Assembly: GCF_014596725.1 (NCBI RefSeq)
Contig: NZ_JACVEG010000002.1
Span: 62,001 to 126,000 of the forward strand
Source of the DNA: Vibrio sp. Y2-5
GTDB lineage: Bacteria > Pseudomonadota > Gammaproteobacteria > Enterobacterales > Vibrionaceae
DNA length: 64,000 bases
Direction of reading: 5' to 3'
Below the pieces are notes generated by a model. The model worked only from the letters and a program-made list of their open reading frames with translations. It had not been told where the DNA came from and ran no database searches. Below, one piece after another: positions 44,096-52,929 of this stretch (position 1 is its first letter; each line of letters begins with the position of its first letter). Made by a program: the position numbers and the translations under genes.

Positions 44096-44308
44096 ATGAA
44101 TACAGGTAACCAGATGATCACAGATACAGGCACTACACTTGAACCCTTAACGATAACAACCCGAGAAGTCTTAGAAACCACTGGTTTCAGTCGCTCTACA
44201 CTAACTCGCCAAGAAGCCAATAACGGCTTCCCTAAAGCTACTGTGGCGCGTGGCATGTATTCTAGGAAAGCTGTTTATGATTGGCTTAGAGAGAATGGGT
44301 TGATGTAA
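44096..44308 (+). CDS. AlpA-like regulator / excisionase
   Basis: 70 aa. TREVLETTGFSRSTLTRQEANNGFPKATVARGMYSRKAVYDWLRENG is the AlpA/MerR-like winged HTH. AlpA proteins activate excision or integrase genes of P4-type elements. SD GGGAGGTG is strong. Last gene of the rightward operon. Confidence 0.8.
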   Translation: MNTGNQMITDTGTTLEPLTITTREVLETTGFSRSTLTRQEANNGFPKATVARGMYSRKAVYDWLRENGLM

Positions 44309-44330
44309 TTGAACAATAACCACAGAAGGT

Positions 44331-44369
44331 AGTGTACTAAGTATTGATATTAACCTCTTAGTACACTTC
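44331..44369. terminator. Bidirectional terminator between convergent genes
   Basis: AGTGTACTAAG ... CTTAGTACACT, an 11-bp perfect stem, followed on the plus strand by TTTTTTT. It ends the AlpA operon and the facing 91-aa gene. Confidence 0.8.
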
Positions 44370-44643
44370 ATCTATTTTTTTGCCAAGATACGTATGTTTT
44401 GCTGATGAACATATAGGCAAAAAAAAGTAGTGTTAATGGAATTAACCACCTAGCATAGTAAAAAACAATCAAATAGTTAGCTAGCACACCGTCAGCGTTG
44501 TAGCTAACACCAACTGCCCATACAAGGCTAATCACCGTTAAATATGAAAATAGTGTACTCATGCCGACGCCTAACCAAACAAAATGGTCAACTAGATCAT
44601 ATAATTCGAACAGTAGATCTTCGAGTAGTGATTTCTTAGACAT
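44368..44643 (-). CDS. Small membrane protein
   Basis: 91 aa with two to three transmembrane helices (MSTLFSYLTVISLVWAVGVSY; LIVFYYARWLIPLTLLFFAYMF). Immediately after a decayed attC, so it may be the end of the second cassette cluster. Function unknown. Confidence 0.55.
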   Translation of the reverse strand: MSKKSLLEDLLFELYDLVDHFVWLGVGMSTLFSYLTVISLVWAVGVSYNADGVLANYLIVFYYARWLIPLTLLFFAYMFISKTYVSWQKNR

Positions 44644-44865
44644 ATTCCCGCTTAATCAGATTCAATTGGACTACACCTCATATTGTGAAACCTCCAAGCA
44701 TTGATAAATCTCAGCAACTATGTCGTTATTAGATGACCTGAGTTTAAATTTTAGATGAAAGATCCCTTAAGTTTCCAAACTAGTCTTCAAATTCAGCAAC
44801 CGTTTTTATCACAGTTCGAGACTGAAAACATACGTTGTCAGTCTCACTCGAACCGTTTGCTATCC
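44641..44865 (-). repeat. Decayed attC, second cluster, site B1
   Basis: Minus strand GGATAGCAAACGGTTCGAGTG and CAACGTATG follow the attC pattern TAACAAACnnTTCAAG ... CAACGC. The far end (CGGGAATATG) resembles a worn GCGTTATG. Longer than the sites of the main array. Confidence 0.5.
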
Positions 44866-45912
44866 TTATTTTTTGTTCTTTAGCAGCACCCAAGCTGTCA
44901 GAATAAAGCCAGCAGCTCCAGTTAAGGTAGATGTGATGCGCCTTATACCATCAGAGTCATTTAACATTGACTCAAACCAAGACATATCGATCAGAGGATA
45001 CAAAATCCCTGAAAATCCGATTACCAAACCATAAACCAACAAAATTCTATCCCTTACATTAAAGAATCGAAGTTTGCGCTCTAATTTATCGTGACCAAAT
45101 GGCTTAGGCCTGAAATCATCTACTGTAGTATTCCAACCTAACTTATTCGAAAGCCTATTCCACGATTTAGCAATAGCACTTTTGTAAATTGTTCGGCTAA
45201 TATCATCCCAAAAATACTTTGTCCCAAAACTTCGCATTACATCCATATCAAATGGAACACCACCAATATAATCAACACCTGATGAAACTCCCTGATCAAA
45301 ATTTTCATTTTCAGAACGAGTCTTGTTACACAATCTGAAAATTAAATTATCCGAGTCCTCTTTCAACTGATTGATTAGATTATCTGATGTTATCTTAGAA
45401 ATACTATCTTCCTCTTCAACACAAATAGTTACATCACTAATAAAATGACTTGCTGCGACCAGTTCATCATACCCTGCACGACTATCCAATAGAATAAAGT
45501 CATACTGCTTTGTAAACTTACTTAATAGAGTATTTAACAAACTAATTGCTTCACTCTTGGTATCAGGCATTAAATCAGTAAATTTTAATATTTCGTCAAC
45601 ACGGGACACAGATGGAGCTACATCAAATGAGCGGTACCTTGCTATCGCGACTTTACTAGCACCCGATACTTCTAAATCGCCTTTATCAATAAAGAAGTCA
45701 GCTATAGCAATTTCATCTTCTTCAATTAATTCAAGTCTTTCTTTTTTGTGATAGTACAACAGAGAGGTTAACCCTCGAACAAACACATCCAAATCAACAA
45801 TGAGCGTAGAATGGTTTTCGTTCCCCAACAAATCAGCCAATACAGCCGTTAACAGTGTCTTACCTGTACCACCTTTACCACTTACTATATTAATAATTTT
45901 TGGCGCTGACAT
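44866..45912 (-). CDS. ParA/MinD-like ATPase with C-terminal membrane helices
   Basis: 348 aa. Deviant Walker A GKGGTGKT, DLDVF, and FILLDSRAGYDELVA as Walker B. Residues 290-345 hold two transmembrane helices (RILLVYGLVIGFSGILYPLI; STLTGAAGFILTAWVLL). Plasmid and phage ParA do not carry these, so partition is unlikely. Translation is coupled (TAAC-ATG) to the upstream membrane gene. Flanked by decayed attC sites. Confidence 0.7.
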   Translation of the reverse strand: MSAPKIINIVSGKGGTGKTLLTAVLADLLGNENHSTLIVDLDVFVRGLTSLLYYHKKERLELIEEDEIAIADFFIDKGDLEVSGASKVAIARYRSFDVAPSVSRVDEILKFTDLMPDTKSEAISLLNTLLSKFTKQYDFILLDSRAGYDELVAASHFISDVTICVEEEDSISKITSDNLINQLKEDSDNLIFRLCNKTRSENENFDQGVSSGVDYIGGVPFDMDVMRSFGTKYFWDDISRTIYKSAIAKSWNRLSNKLGWNTTVDDFRPKPFGHDKLERKLRFFNVRDRILLVYGLVIGFSGILYPLIDMSWFESMLNDSDGIRRITSTLTGAAGFILTAWVLLKNKK

Positions 45913-45913
45913 G

Positions 45914-46273
45914 TTAACCTCTTTTAAACAGAGTTATTGCTATAAAAATGATAGCTTGGAGTACATATGAATACATAATCGTAGAAAAAATCACAGGCAA
46001 TACACTTTCGTATTCAATTACAAACGTTTTATGAAATATGTAATAGATAGGGAGCATAACCAAAGAAAACCACAATAGGCCTAGAGCCGTTTTGCCCAAC
46101 ACTGTATCAAAAAAGCCTTCACTCTTGGTTTTGTCTCGAAAATATGTGAACACGATGTATGACCATGTATGCCCAGACACCCAAGATAAGATTAATGTTG
46201 TTAAGATCTTGGGGCTACTGATTAAAAAAGTAACAATTGCCTGGACTATCTCATCAGGAATTTTGATTTCCAA
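45914..46273 (-). CDS. Membrane partner of the ParA-like ATPase
   Basis: 119 aa, three to four transmembrane helices (IVTFLISSPKILTTLILSWVSG; ALGLLWFSLVMLPIYYIF; VLPVIFSTIMYSYVLQAIIF). First gene of a two-gene unit with the ParA-like ATPase. Unknown function; a membrane signalling or exclusion pair is possible. Confidence 0.55.
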   Translation of the reverse strand: MEIKIPDEIVQAIVTFLISSPKILTTLILSWVSGHTWSYIVFTYFRDKTKSEGFFDTVLGKTALGLLWFSLVMLPIYYIFHKTFVIEYESVLPVIFSTIMYSYVLQAIIFIAITLFKRG

Positions 46274-46296
46274 CTTAAATTTCTCTTTATAAACAT

Positions 46297-46457
46297 CACA
46301 TTATACGCACAGCTCACATATCGGATATGTGTACGATAAAGATAGCGTCTGTCTATTAGTATTGAAACGCTACAACGATTTTAATGATTACACTATAAAC
46401 ACGAAAGCCAAGTCAAAACTGCCAATTGTCGTGAGTCCGACTTAAAGCGTTCGATAT
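46297..46457 (-). repeat. Decayed attC, second cluster, site B2
   Basis: Plus strand TTACACTATAAACACGAAAG, AAACTGCCAA and GTCGTGAGTCCGACTTAAAG align with attC 11 (TTACACCGTAAACAC, AAACTGCCGA, TGCGAATCCGTCTTAAAG). Boxes are worn (GATATG; TTATACG). Confidence 0.65.
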
Positions 46458-46458
46458 G

Positions 46459-46938
46459 TTAATTTATTCTCTTGTTTTTTACCATTTGTATGAGAGCTGC
46501 CAAATTAGTATTTAAACTCATGATACAAAAAGCCAGTTGTTCCGACTCCTCAAACTTCGTTGAAAGAGATTGATAAGTGTTATCATTTTTTCGAACAAAC
46601 GAGACTAAATCGCCTATCTTATTACCTAATGATTCACTTTCTTCTATTTGATGCGCTAAATAATTTCGCAATCGGTTTAGCTTTTTTAAAGCTATCCAAA
46701 GCCACTCTTGTTTTGGGCTTTCTGGTGTTATCGCTTCAGCTAAGCAGATCATTTGGTGGCAATCGAATGTCGCTCCTTGCGAACCTATGAGGGCTTGTCG
46801 ATGAGGCAACTGAAGTCTTACGACCTCCCTCACTTTTTCTTCAGCCAATATGTGACCTTTTAATATTTGTAAGGTTGTATCTCCCGAAAAAGGAAACACT
46901 TCCATAAACCGCTTTCGTTCTTCATTGGAAATATTCAT
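46459..46938 (-). CDS. HEPN-like protein
   Basis: 159 aa from the ATG at 46938 (SD AGAGAAG). KLNRLRNYLAHQIE contains the RNxLAH (Rx4H) motif of HEPN RNases. All-helical. Follows a SIR2-like gene on the same strand and is itself followed by a decayed attC. Confidence 0.6.
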   Translation of the reverse strand: MNISNEERKRFMEVFPFSGDTTLQILKGHILAEEKVREVVRLQLPHRQALIGSQGATFDCHQMICLAEAITPESPKQEWLWIALKKLNRLRNYLAHQIEESESLGNKIGDLVSFVRKNDNTYQSLSTKFEESEQLAFCIMSLNTNLAALIQMVKNKRIN

Positions 46939-47052
46939 TTTCTTCTCTAGTGTTAAAACTGTGATACGAGTTTTTGTCATAACGCTACTATGATAACTGC
47001 ATATTTCACTATAGAAATGACACATTTATCATTTTATTTTGTTATTAACAAT

Positions 47053-48090
47053 CTACGCCCAAACATTGGTTGTTCTAGCATCAAACAGTTTAACTTTGCA
47101 TTTAAATTTCCCTTTAATCCTTTCAATATGTTTTCTGTCCTCATCGCTATAAACACCAATATAAATACTAAAAAGCTTGTTGCCGACCTTTTTACCTTGC
47201 TTCGAGGCAATATTTATCGCATCAATTATATGATAGTCATATTTGCCAAAATTAAACCCAAAAGTAACTAATGAGCCTTCAATTTCACACAATGAATCAT
47301 AACAAAATGTTAAATATTGATTATGTAGAATATGTTCTAATTTCTCTGTTCCATTACCAGAAGCTACAAATACTGGATAGTGCCCATTATCAATTCTGTT
47401 TTTTATATTCTCTAGCAAATAATGTCTGACCGTATACTCTTCTTTGATAATGTGTACTCCCTCGTCAAAGATAGGTAGTGCACCATGAAGATAAAAAATG
47501 TTTTGACTGCGTTTGTTATTACCCCAGCGAAGCTCTGAATACTCTGGGTCGTCGTCATATCCAGCTTCATCTATTCTGTCTCGACCAAATCCATCTATAG
47601 CAAATTTTGAGCTTTTTCGCATAAGAACCCAATAAAGCAATAAATCGTAATTGGTACTAAAAACTGAACCTTGATTATTGATAAAAAATGACAAAAACTC
47701 GTAGCATTTATCTATAGAAGAATCTCCCAGCTTAAATACATGCTCAGGATGCAATGACTCAACGGCTTCAATTAAGCTTTCCTTTAGACGCTCACTTGCG
47801 GTTTTGATTTTTTCTAGCAAATCGTTATCTGGATCAAACGCCTCGATAAGTTCACAGAAGTTATCTAGTTGCTGCATAACCAGTTCGAAGTTCTTAGTAT
47901 TTACTATATCGAAAAGAGATGTAATTAATGGGTCTTCCTGTGTCTCAATAAACTGATGTAATGCGTTATAGGAAAATATTTTGTGGTTGTATGCCATACT
48001 AAAACCATTCCCTAGCAACAAATGAACTGTTCTTTTTTGTTTTCTTAAGTATTCCTGCACTTCACTGTACGTTTCAAGCTTACTGGCCAT
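47053..48090 (-). CDS. SIR2-like (DUF4917) protein
   Basis: 345 aa. HLLLGNGFSMAYN at the N-terminus (Rossmann loop), VFSTNYDLLLYWVL and IFYLHGALPIFD (STNYD and LHG motifs of SIR2-type NAD-binding proteins). Proteins of this kind act as NADases or sensors in anti-phage systems. Together with the HEPN gene downstream it may form a two-part defence unit. Confidence 0.65.
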   Translation of the reverse strand: MASKLETYSEVQEYLRKQKRTVHLLLGNGFSMAYNHKIFSYNALHQFIETQEDPLITSLFDIVNTKNFELVMQQLDNFCELIEAFDPDNDLLEKIKTASERLKESLIEAVESLHPEHVFKLGDSSIDKCYEFLSFFINNQGSVFSTNYDLLLYWVLMRKSSKFAIDGFGRDRIDEAGYDDDPEYSELRWGNNKRSQNIFYLHGALPIFDEGVHIIKEEYTVRHYLLENIKNRIDNGHYPVFVASGNGTEKLEHILHNQYLTFCYDSLCEIEGSLVTFGFNFGKYDYHIIDAINIASKQGKKVGNKLFSIYIGVYSDEDRKHIERIKGKFKCKVKLFDARTTNVWA

Positions 48091-48275
48091 CCTAACCTCT
48101 CATGAATACACAACTCTACGTCTTTATGTGAGAGCGTTTCTCACAATTTTGACCACAATACTAGGTAACAAAATGGCATGCGGCAACTTTGTTAAAAAAA
48201 AGCGTTAACAACTTCACTTTTGCCAATCGCCAAGCATATCAATCTTGACGTCGAGTTAAATTAGACTCAAAATCA

Positions 48276-48291
48276 CTGTATATAAATACAG
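48276..48291 (+). promoter_or_regulatory. LexA (SOS) box
   Basis: CTGTATATAAATACAG: perfect CTGT-N8-ACAG with TA-rich spacer, 12 bp before umuD. Confidence 0.92.
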
Positions 48292-48303
48292 TGATTTTGA
48301 TAT

Positions 48304-48717
48304 ATGAAAGTTATTCCTATCCATGCAAGCGCTGGTATTACTGGCTTTGAATCCCCTGCTGCTGAGTACGCGCAACTTGGGATGAATCTAGACGAACTCC
48401 TGATTGAACACCCTAGCGCCACGTTCATAGGACAGGCTATTGGTGAGTCAATGCAGGGTATTGGTATCTTTGACGGTGATTTATTAATTGTTGACCGCCA
48501 CGTTACCGTTCAGAACCTAGATGTAATCGTGGCAAACTACAACGGCGAGTTTGTTTGTAAGATGATCGATATGACTAGAAGACAGCTATTGTCAGCGAAC
48601 GAAACTATGATGCCTGTTTACATAAACTCTCAAGACACTTTTTCTATTGAAGGTGTGGTGATCCGTTCTATCCGATGTCATCGCCCAAGCTACCTACTTT
48701 CTTCTAAGGTTAAGTAA
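48304..48717 (+). CDS. umuD: UmuD-like S24 protein
   Basis: 137 aa. IPIHASAGITGFESPAAEY with an Ala-Gly self-cleavage site, FIGQAIGESMQGIGI (catalytic Ser) and FVCKMIDM (catalytic Lys). It would be activated by RecA on damage. Overlaps umuC start by 1 bp. Confidence 0.9.
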   Translation: MKVIPIHASAGITGFESPAAEYAQLGMNLDELLIEHPSATFIGQAIGESMQGIGIFDGDLLIVDRHVTVQNLDVIVANYNGEFVCKMIDMTRRQLLSANETMMPVYINSQDTFSIEGVVIRSIRCHRPSYLLSSKVK

Positions 48718-49304
48718 TGTTTGCCTTAGTTGACGCAAATTCTTTTTACTGTAGCGCAGAACAAGTATTTCGCCCTGATTGGCGGGGTAAACCAGTTATC
48801 GTTATATCAAACAATGACGGTTGTGTCATAGCGGCAAACAGACAAGCAAAAGAGGCGGGTATTCCAAAATTTAAGCCTTACTTTCAAGTTAAGTCATTGT
48901 GTAAGGTGATGCTCTGCCTCGCTTTTAACTCACCATTTGACGACAAGCCACAGAGCTTTCGCGTAGTTCGTCATTTTCCTTACCCAACTTCTGATTCAAT
49001 TCAATTGGTTAAGATAGCCACTGAAGCAGCCAAGCAGTTGTTTAAGTCAGGTGTTCGCTATTACAAGATTGGTGTGGGATTAATTGAATTAGTTGATGGG
49101 CGTCACGAGCAATTAGAGTTACTAAACCCTTCACCTAGCAACGATAAACTTATGAAAGTATTTGACGGACTTAATAACAGATATGGAACAGATACCCTAT
49201 TTATAGGCTCTCAGGGAATAGAACCGAAGTGGAGTATGCGAAGAAAAATGCTTACACCCGAGTATACAACTCGATGGTTAGACATACCCAAAGTAAAATG
49301 TTGA
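48717..49304 (+). pseudogene. umuC: umuC with in-frame internal deletion
   Basis: 195 aa instead of about 420. Residues 1-65 match the N-terminus (FALVDANSFYCSAEQVFRP; NNDGCVIAANRQAKEAG). From about residue 70 it jumps to the little-finger and C-terminal region (ATEAAKQLFKSGVRYYKIGVGL; LFIGSQGIEPKWSMRRKMLTPEYTTRW). The palm motif with catalytic Asp-Glu is missing, so no polymerase activity is possible. Frame remains open. Confidence 0.85.
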
Positions 49305-49502
49305 TAATGGCACTAACAGTTTTACAAGGAAGCCATGAGTAGTATTAGAGCATATTGGAAATCATCCTTCAGGCTGTTGATACAACATCTAAATGAAGAT
49401 TGCATCGAATTGTAAGTTGAAAATGAGAAGTCGATCTATTTTAACTATGGATACAACAGATAACCCACTGATAGAATGAGTAAAAACTCACGCACTCATA
49501 GC

Positions 49503-51620
49503 ATGTCAATAGAATCTATAAAAATTGAAAATGTACTTTCATTTGAGAACTTACAAATAGTCGATATGAAAGACATGAACTGTATCGTAGGTAGGAATAA
49601 CGTAGGAAAATCCAATCTACTCAAAGCATTGAAATTTTTTTATAACAAACTTGAAGAAAAAGAAGAACTGCCACCTAAATTACACTCTAACTACTCTTAC
49701 AAAGGTAAAATAGCAATTACCTTTGATACAACAAGAATATTTCATATTGCTAGGAAAAATCCTAGCAATAGCTATTTTTCATTTATTATCAGAAAACTAA
49801 TCCCCTTACATAAAAGACGATTTCATGCATTAAGATCATATGATAATACGAAAAGCACTTTCACTTTAACACTTAACATTTATAATGACGGGTCTGTCAA
49901 ATGGTCAACAAATGATAAACAAACAAGAAATTTAATACTATATCTTTTCCCGTTTTTTCACATTGAACCTAGGCATATGGATTTACATGAATGGGATAGT
50001 TTATGGGATCTAATATCAAGACTAAAATCGTTTAACTTGTCTAAAATCGATGATGAATCTGTAATTGAGTTTTTTGATAAATCCATTAACACAGATGGAG
50101 AGAACTCCTACCATAGATACGTCAACGATCTAAACAGTATTATATCAACTAAGAAAAGTACACAAAAAGAAAAAATATTAAGTTATATAAAAGCTGGTTT
50201 AAAGGGCTACAAGTTTGAAATTAATGAAAGTGACTTGAAATTTCAATCTGATGGTACTAACTCATTTCATTTTATAACAACATTTTTAAAGATACTTATT
50301 ACCATTTCACGAAGAGAATATATAACTCCATTTGTTTTTATTGATGAACCTGAATTAGGCTTACATCCAAAAATGAATGAGGTACTTGTTAACGATATTT
50401 ATGAATATTATAAATATGAGGGAGAGGTAGATAACAAAGTTACACGACCTAAAGTTTTCATAACTACACACTCACAAAACATAGTAAAAGAAGTTATCAA
50501 AAAATTTAGGCAACGACAGTCAGTGTTATGCTTCCAAAAGGCCAATAGTTCATCTACGACTATTCACCGTCTGAAATCAACGTATAACAGTGAAAGCTTT
50601 ATAAATATATTCAGCGATAACGAAGCTCGACTATTTTTTAGTAGCTTCATTTTATTTGTTGAAGGGGAAACTGAATTAGAGGTCTTCGGTAATATGAGAC
50701 TAATCGAGCACTTTCCTCACTTGAGAAATATTGATATTTACAAATGTAGTAGCAATATTATAGGAGAACGAGTTAATCCATCATACTCTAACTCGTCAAT
50801 ACCCTATTTATTTCTATTTGATGCGGACAAAGCTTGGAATTTGGCTGGAAGCCCAAAACAATTCACATTGGATTCAAAAAAAAATGGGGATTATTTTAGC
50901 ATCAAGAAAAAGGATCTTAAGAAAGAACATGATAGATATAAGTTAGGATTCAGCAAAAAATATTCTGAGATTAAGAACGATATTTATACTCTGATGGTAA
51001 GTGAAAATATGCCATTAGCGTTTGACCTTACTAAGCAAAATTTTCATTTCAATACTAATCTTGATGATTTTTTTAAGTCTCTCAAAAGTTATATGCTCCA
51101 AAAGAATTGCTACATAAACAACACTACTTTTGAAGGCTGTTTAATTAATGAATCTAGTTCTCCCATTTTTTATGAGTGGTTAAAAGCAGAACGAAATGTT
51201 GACATGAGCCCAATTTTATCAAGGGTTTCGTCAAGTAATATTCTAACTGATAGTATGCTTGTCGACTATATGAGAGTTATTTTCAAAGGAAAAACAAAAA
51301 TTTTATCAGATTATAAATCATTTAATTTAGATGAATACGATAAGGCAATAAAAAACAGTGCAACTCCACACGCTCGGTTACTAAAAACAAGTAGACGTGC
51401 AAAGTTGATAATGAAAGAACTTGAAAAGAGGACAATTGCTAGCAGTAATGTTGACAAAACTAATGGTTGGACGACGAGCTTTTTAAATTTTGCAGTTAAT
51501 CACATAGAAAATGAAATGGTTACTAAAAATTCTACTTTTGGCAGTCTATTTAAGATTTATTTTCCAGAATTATATGATATTATAAGAATGCTTCAACCCG
51601 ATAGTAGAGGGGAGATATGA
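49503..51620 (+). CDS. OLD-family ATPase with TOPRIM nuclease domain
   Basis: 705 aa from the ATG at 49503 (MSIESIKIENVLSF). Walker A VGRNNVGKSNLLKAL, Walker B FVFIDEPELGLHPKM, H-loop VFITTHSQNIV, then TOPRIM with LFVEGETELEVF and YLFLFDADKAW (Glu and DxD metal ligands). OLD nucleases act in defence, including as the effector of retron-Eco8-type systems. Very AT-rich and co-transcribed with a reverse transcriptase. Confidence 0.85.
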   Translation: MSIESIKIENVLSFENLQIVDMKDMNCIVGRNNVGKSNLLKALKFFYNKLEEKEELPPKLHSNYSYKGKIAITFDTTRIFHIARKNPSNSYFSFIIRKLIPLHKRRFHALRSYDNTKSTFTLTLNIYNDGSVKWSTNDKQTRNLILYLFPFFHIEPRHMDLHEWDSLWDLISRLKSFNLSKIDDESVIEFFDKSINTDGENSYHRYVNDLNSIISTKKSTQKEKILSYIKAGLKGYKFEINESDLKFQSDGTNSFHFITTFLKILITISRREYITPFVFIDEPELGLHPKMNEVLVNDIYEYYKYEGEVDNKVTRPKVFITTHSQNIVKEVIKKFRQRQSVLCFQKANSSSTTIHRLKSTYNSESFINIFSDNEARLFFSSFILFVEGETELEVFGNMRLIEHFPHLRNIDIYKCSSNIIGERVNPSYSNSSIPYLFLFDADKAWNLAGSPKQFTLDSKKNGDYFSIKKKDLKKEHDRYKLGFSKKYSEIKNDIYTLMVSENMPLAFDLTKQNFHFNTNLDDFFKSLKSYMLQKNCYINNTTFEGCLINESSSPIFYEWLKAERNVDMSPILSRVSSSNILTDSMLVDYMRVIFKGKTKILSDYKSFNLDEYDKAIKNSATPHARLLKTSRRAKLIMKELEKRTIASSNVDKTNGWTTSFLNFAVNHIENEMVTKNSTFGSLFKIYFPELYDIIRMLQPDSRGEI

Positions 51621-51757
51621 GTCTAGTACGAATATCTGAGAGCTGGTCTCTCCTAGTCCCAATAATTGCCATTTCAATTGGCCATATTATTAGTGTGCTT
51701 AAAGGTCACACCTACGGTGTAATGATGTTCTTTTGTATCGGGTTGAAGCACTTATGA
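51617..51757 (+). CDS. 46-aa putative membrane protein (or retron RNA region)
   Basis: Start overlaps the ATPase stop (ATGA) behind GGGGAG. It stops in an ATGA overlapping the reverse transcriptase start. The sequence WSLLVPIIAISIGHIISVLK is one hydrophobic helix and VMMFFCIGLKHL a second. The same 130 nt carry GAGAG/CTCTC, GCCA/TGGC and ACACC/GGTGT hairpins, so a retron msr/msd in this place is an alternative reading. Confidence 0.5.
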   Translation: MSLVRISESWSLLVPIIAISIGHIISVLKGHTYGVMMFFCIGLKHL

Positions 51758-52851
51758 AGAAAATCAACAATGAATTTTTTAAAGGCGCAATTTTAAAAAA
51801 TAACGAAGCTCTTTTCGATGAATTTAAACCTAGTATTTCTGAATTCAGAATAGGTGGTGATAATTTTTTTAAAATATCGCCCAATACCCCTCATCATGAC
51901 ATAAGTGAAAGAATTACGAAGATAGTTTTTTCTCAAGTTGAAATCAATTCAAGCGCATGCGGATTTGTTCAAGGAAAATCCTACTTTGATTTTTTGAAAC
52001 CGCATATTCATGGGTATTATTTTCTAAGACTAGATATAAAAAAGTTTTTCCATTCGATTAAAATATCTGATGTTTCAGCATTGCTGGAAGATTGTTTTAG
52101 CAATGAAAAAGGTAAATTTAAATACTCTCCTTATGACATTGCTCTTATGTCTGTTACACATAAAGTATCTAGTAATTTCTCTGATATCAAACTTAGAGAA
52201 AAGGATATTTTACCTATTGGATTACCCTCATCACCAGTTATATCAAACATCATTTTTAGGCGCGTAGATATCCTTATTCAAAAATACTGTGAGAATAAAA
52301 AAATTACATATAGTAGGTATGCTGATGATTTGCTATTTTCCTCATTAAACAGCAACTTCATACACAGTGAAAACTTTGAGAGAGAGATATCATTCTTCTT
52401 ATCATGCCTTTCCCTTAGACTAAATCACAAAAAAAGGAAAGCGTGTGAAAACACCATTTCCTTAAATGGTTATGTTATTAAAAACTCAAAACCTAAGAAA
52501 CTAGATTTTTTTAACATACACAAGGAAGACCCTGTCGGAAAAATAAGCTTATCAAACAAAAAACTTAAAATAATCAAAAAGATAATTCACCACTTAAAAA
52601 AGGGTTCTAGTGCTATAACCATTATGGAAGAGCTCTTTTATTTAAACTTCAATAAAAATAGAAGCAAATTTTATAATTATTACGGATTTTATCAAAAGTA
52701 TGCAGAAGATCAATTGCAAAATAAACTAAAAGGTTATCGTTCATATTTACTTTCACTAGTTATTTTTCATCAAAAAAATAAATGCGTGGATGAATTGTGC
52801 TTAAGAACAGTAAAAAAAATGATAAAAGACATTAATAAAAAAATAGTTTAA
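51754..52851 (+). CDS. Retron-like reverse transcriptase
   Basis: 365 aa from the ATG at 51754. YFLRLDIKKFFHSIK (motif A), GLPSSPVISNIIF (motif B, retron-like), YSRYADDLLFSS (catalytic YADD) and KPHIHGYYF upstream. The usual retron VTG position reads SLNGYVI. No maturase or endonuclease domain. With the OLD-like effector it resembles defence retrons of the Eco8 type, but the template RNA is not proven. Confidence 0.8.
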   Translation: MKKINNEFFKGAILKNNEALFDEFKPSISEFRIGGDNFFKISPNTPHHDISERITKIVFSQVEINSSACGFVQGKSYFDFLKPHIHGYYFLRLDIKKFFHSIKISDVSALLEDCFSNEKGKFKYSPYDIALMSVTHKVSSNFSDIKLREKDILPIGLPSSPVISNIIFRRVDILIQKYCENKKITYSRYADDLLFSSLNSNFIHSENFEREISFFLSCLSLRLNHKKRKACENTISLNGYVIKNSKPKKLDFFNIHKEDPVGKISLSNKKLKIIKKIIHHLKKGSSAITIMEELFYLNFNKNRSKFYNYYGFYQKYAEDQLQNKLKGYRSYLLSLVIFHQKNKCVDELCLRTVKKMIKDINKKIV

Positions 52852-52868
52852 CGCTTTCATGTTAATAA

Positions 52869-52894
52869 ACTGGCTCTAGTTATTCAGAGCCAGT
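52869..52894 (+). terminator. Hairpin after the reverse transcriptase gene
   Basis: ACTGGCTCT-AGTTATTC-AGAGCCAGT, a 9-bp stem; the following tract (TATATT) is only weakly T-rich. Confidence 0.55.
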
Positions 52895-52899
52895 TATAT

Positions 52900-52913
52900 T
52901 GATACACACCAAG
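52900..52913 (+). repeat. 14-bp direct repeat, copy 1
   Basis: TGATACACACCAAG, identical to 54363-54376; the two copies bracket the integrase gene. Confidence 0.7.
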
Positions 52914-52929
52914 AACAGATTTAATATAG

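Noticed and set aside
44866..45912. ParA as evidence for a plasmid-like phage
   Set aside because: No parB or parS-like repeats beside it, it carries C-terminal membrane helices, and the element has a chromosomal integrase; the ParB-like genes at 16-18 kb lack the partition domains.
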